Below, piece by piece: positions 63,241 through 64,000 of a DNA stretch of 64,000 nt. Made by a program: the position numbers and the translations under genes. The stretch comes from Roseiarcus sp963779095 (GTDB lineage Bacteria; Pseudomonadota; Alphaproteobacteria; Rhizobiales; Beijerinckiaceae), in NCBI GenBank assembly GCA_963779095.1, contig CAVZWU010000022.1, forward strand, positions 372,001 through 436,000, written 5' to 3'. Under the pieces are notes generated by a model that did no database searches, had not been told where the DNA came from, and saw only the letters and a list, made by a program, of their open reading frames with translations. Numbering within the stretch: the first letter of the stretch is position 1; each line of letters starts with the position of its first letter.

Positions 63241-63969
63241 TTAGCGAGTGGCGGTCCGGACAGGTTTTTTCCCGGTCCGATGGGCCGCCTGCTTCGGGCG
63301 CGGCGCCGACCGGGGCCGCGCCGCCGTCGAGGCGGCTGACTGGGTCGGCTTCGGGTCCATGAGCGCGACCTGGATCACCTTCGCGCGATACAGGGTCGCC
63401 GCCACGTCGCCGGAATTGTCTTCTGACCGGCTGGAGGTATCCGGCTCGCCAACGTCATAGCCCCTGGCGCGCAAAAGGGTGACAAGCGACTTCGCGTCCT
63501 TGCAGGTGTCGGCGCTATAGCAGGAGACCTTGCTCCCGTTGATTTGTCCCGGGTCCAACGTCTGTCGGGTCGCGACCGCCATCCCGATCGCCTTCAAATC
63601 ATCCCCGAGCGCATCTGCGGCGGATACCCCGGCCTGGCTGGTCGTGGTGATCATGACGACCTGTGGGGCCATGGCCTTGAGATCCGCCTTGAGATCCTCG
63701 GCGAAGGCGCCCCCATAGGCGAGCACGTCGCGAATGCTGTCGAATGCGGCGGGCCTGGAAGCCTGTTCCGTGAGCGCGGCGTGCAACAGGTTATGATAGA
63801 CGGAGAATTCGATGCGGTCGTGCTTGACGCCCTCAGCGGCGCGCTGCAGCGGCGACTCCGTCAGCGTATCCTTGTCCTCTTTTGCCCATTCGTCGGTGAC
63901 GAGGTAACCCCCGAGAAGAAAGGCGAGAGCTACGGCGCAGAACGCGAGCGCGATCCACAGCGGAGCCAT
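63241..63969 (-). CDS. Membrane-anchored protein of unknown function
   Basis: 242 residues. N-terminal membrane segment ('LWIALAFCAVALAFLLGGYL') followed by a periplasmic or cytosolic domain: 'GVKHDRIEFSVYHNLLHAA', 'FAEDLKADLKAMAPQVVMI', two cysteines in 'VSCYSADTCKDAKSL', and a basic, Ala-rich C-terminus ('RPRSAPRPKQAAHRTGKKP'). No family recognised. The stop is about 165 bases from the aminopeptidase start. Confidence 0.6.
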   Translation of the reverse strand: MAPLWIALAFCAVALAFLLGGYLVTDEWAKEDKDTLTESPLQRAAEGVKHDRIEFSVYHNLLHAALTEQASRPAAFDSIRDVLAYGGAFAEDLKADLKAMAPQVVMITTTSQAGVSAADALGDDLKAIGMAVATRQTLDPGQINGSKVSCYSADTCKDAKSLVTLLRARGYDVGEPDTSSRSEDNSGDVAATLYRAKVIQVALMDPKPTQSAASTAARPRSAPRPKQAAHRTGKKPVRTATR

Positions 63970-64000
63970 GAAATAGCGGGAATAGCGTCGCTTGTGGTGG

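Noticed and set aside
1..64000. CRISPR arrays, tRNA or rRNA genes
   Set aside because: No regularly spaced repeats, no cloverleaf with CCA-adjacent conserved loops, and no rRNA-like stretches were recognised by reading.

Overview
The window reads as chromosomal DNA of a high-GC alphaproteobacterium, most likely a hopanoid-producing member of the Hyphomicrobiales (Beijerinckiaceae/Methylocystaceae-like). That placement is an inference from gene content: an hpnIJK cluster, a PQQ alcohol dehydrogenase with a lanthanide-type Asp followed by a cytochrome c and a MoxJ/XoxJ-like binding protein, the rsfS-rlmH-envC-ctpA gene order, egtBD, and DUF1194. No rRNA, tRNA or CRISPR array was seen. About seventeen genes carry single-base frame breaks although both sides are well conserved. 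They look more like consensus (indel) errors in a draft assembly than true pseudogenes, so each broken gene is given as one feature spanning all its frames.

Layout. 0-9 kb: a partial tartrate/D-malate dehydrogenase, then rluB-rsmD (minus), tadA, a MetE-like methyltransferase, an aldehyde dehydrogenase, aroQ and a 2-keto-3-deoxygluconate permease. 9-17 kb: an O-methyltransferase, cobT, a very large symporter-coupled hybrid histidine kinase whose 5' end is partly duplicated about 700 bp away, a small secreted protein, and an alpha/beta-hydrolase fused to a class III cyclase. 17-25 kb: a 0.9 kb gene-free stretch, leuD, rsmB, three tandem paralogous 80-residue secreted proteins abutting an IS630-type element, and purH. 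24.6-32 kb: a minus-strand cell-envelope cluster rsfS, rlmH, a DUF924-peroxiredoxin fusion, envC, two tandem ctpA paralogues and a secreted protein, the last four overlapping end to start.

32-47 kb: quinone reductase, GST, a membrane-anchored M23 peptidase, gluQRS and an AlkA-like glycosylase whose start codons overlap on opposite strands, an esterase, a CRP/FNR-like palindrome before a DUF3828-like protein, a nested inverted-repeat element, a DUF1194 protein, a sulfotransferase, and hpnIJK with a redoxin. 47-58 kb is the accessory part: a CopG-type antitoxin, a Rv2179c-like nuclease, IS110 and glyoxalase remnants, a dispersed palindromic repeat, egtBD, a tandemly amplified segment carrying the 3' tail of an SDR gene and a small membrane-protein gene, an acyl-CoA ligase, and a vapBC pair with a palindromic operator. 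58.8-61.7 kb is the PQQ dehydrogenase / cytochrome c / binding-protein module. An M29 aminopeptidase and a membrane-anchored unknown close the window.

Best leads for something undescribed: the DUF924-peroxiredoxin fusion inserted in a conserved envelope operon, the triplicated SSSYG/WNH secreted family, the lanthanide-type PQQ dehydrogenase that lacks the vicinal disulfide, the SDR-tail/membrane-protein amplification, and the 134-bp nested inverted repeat.
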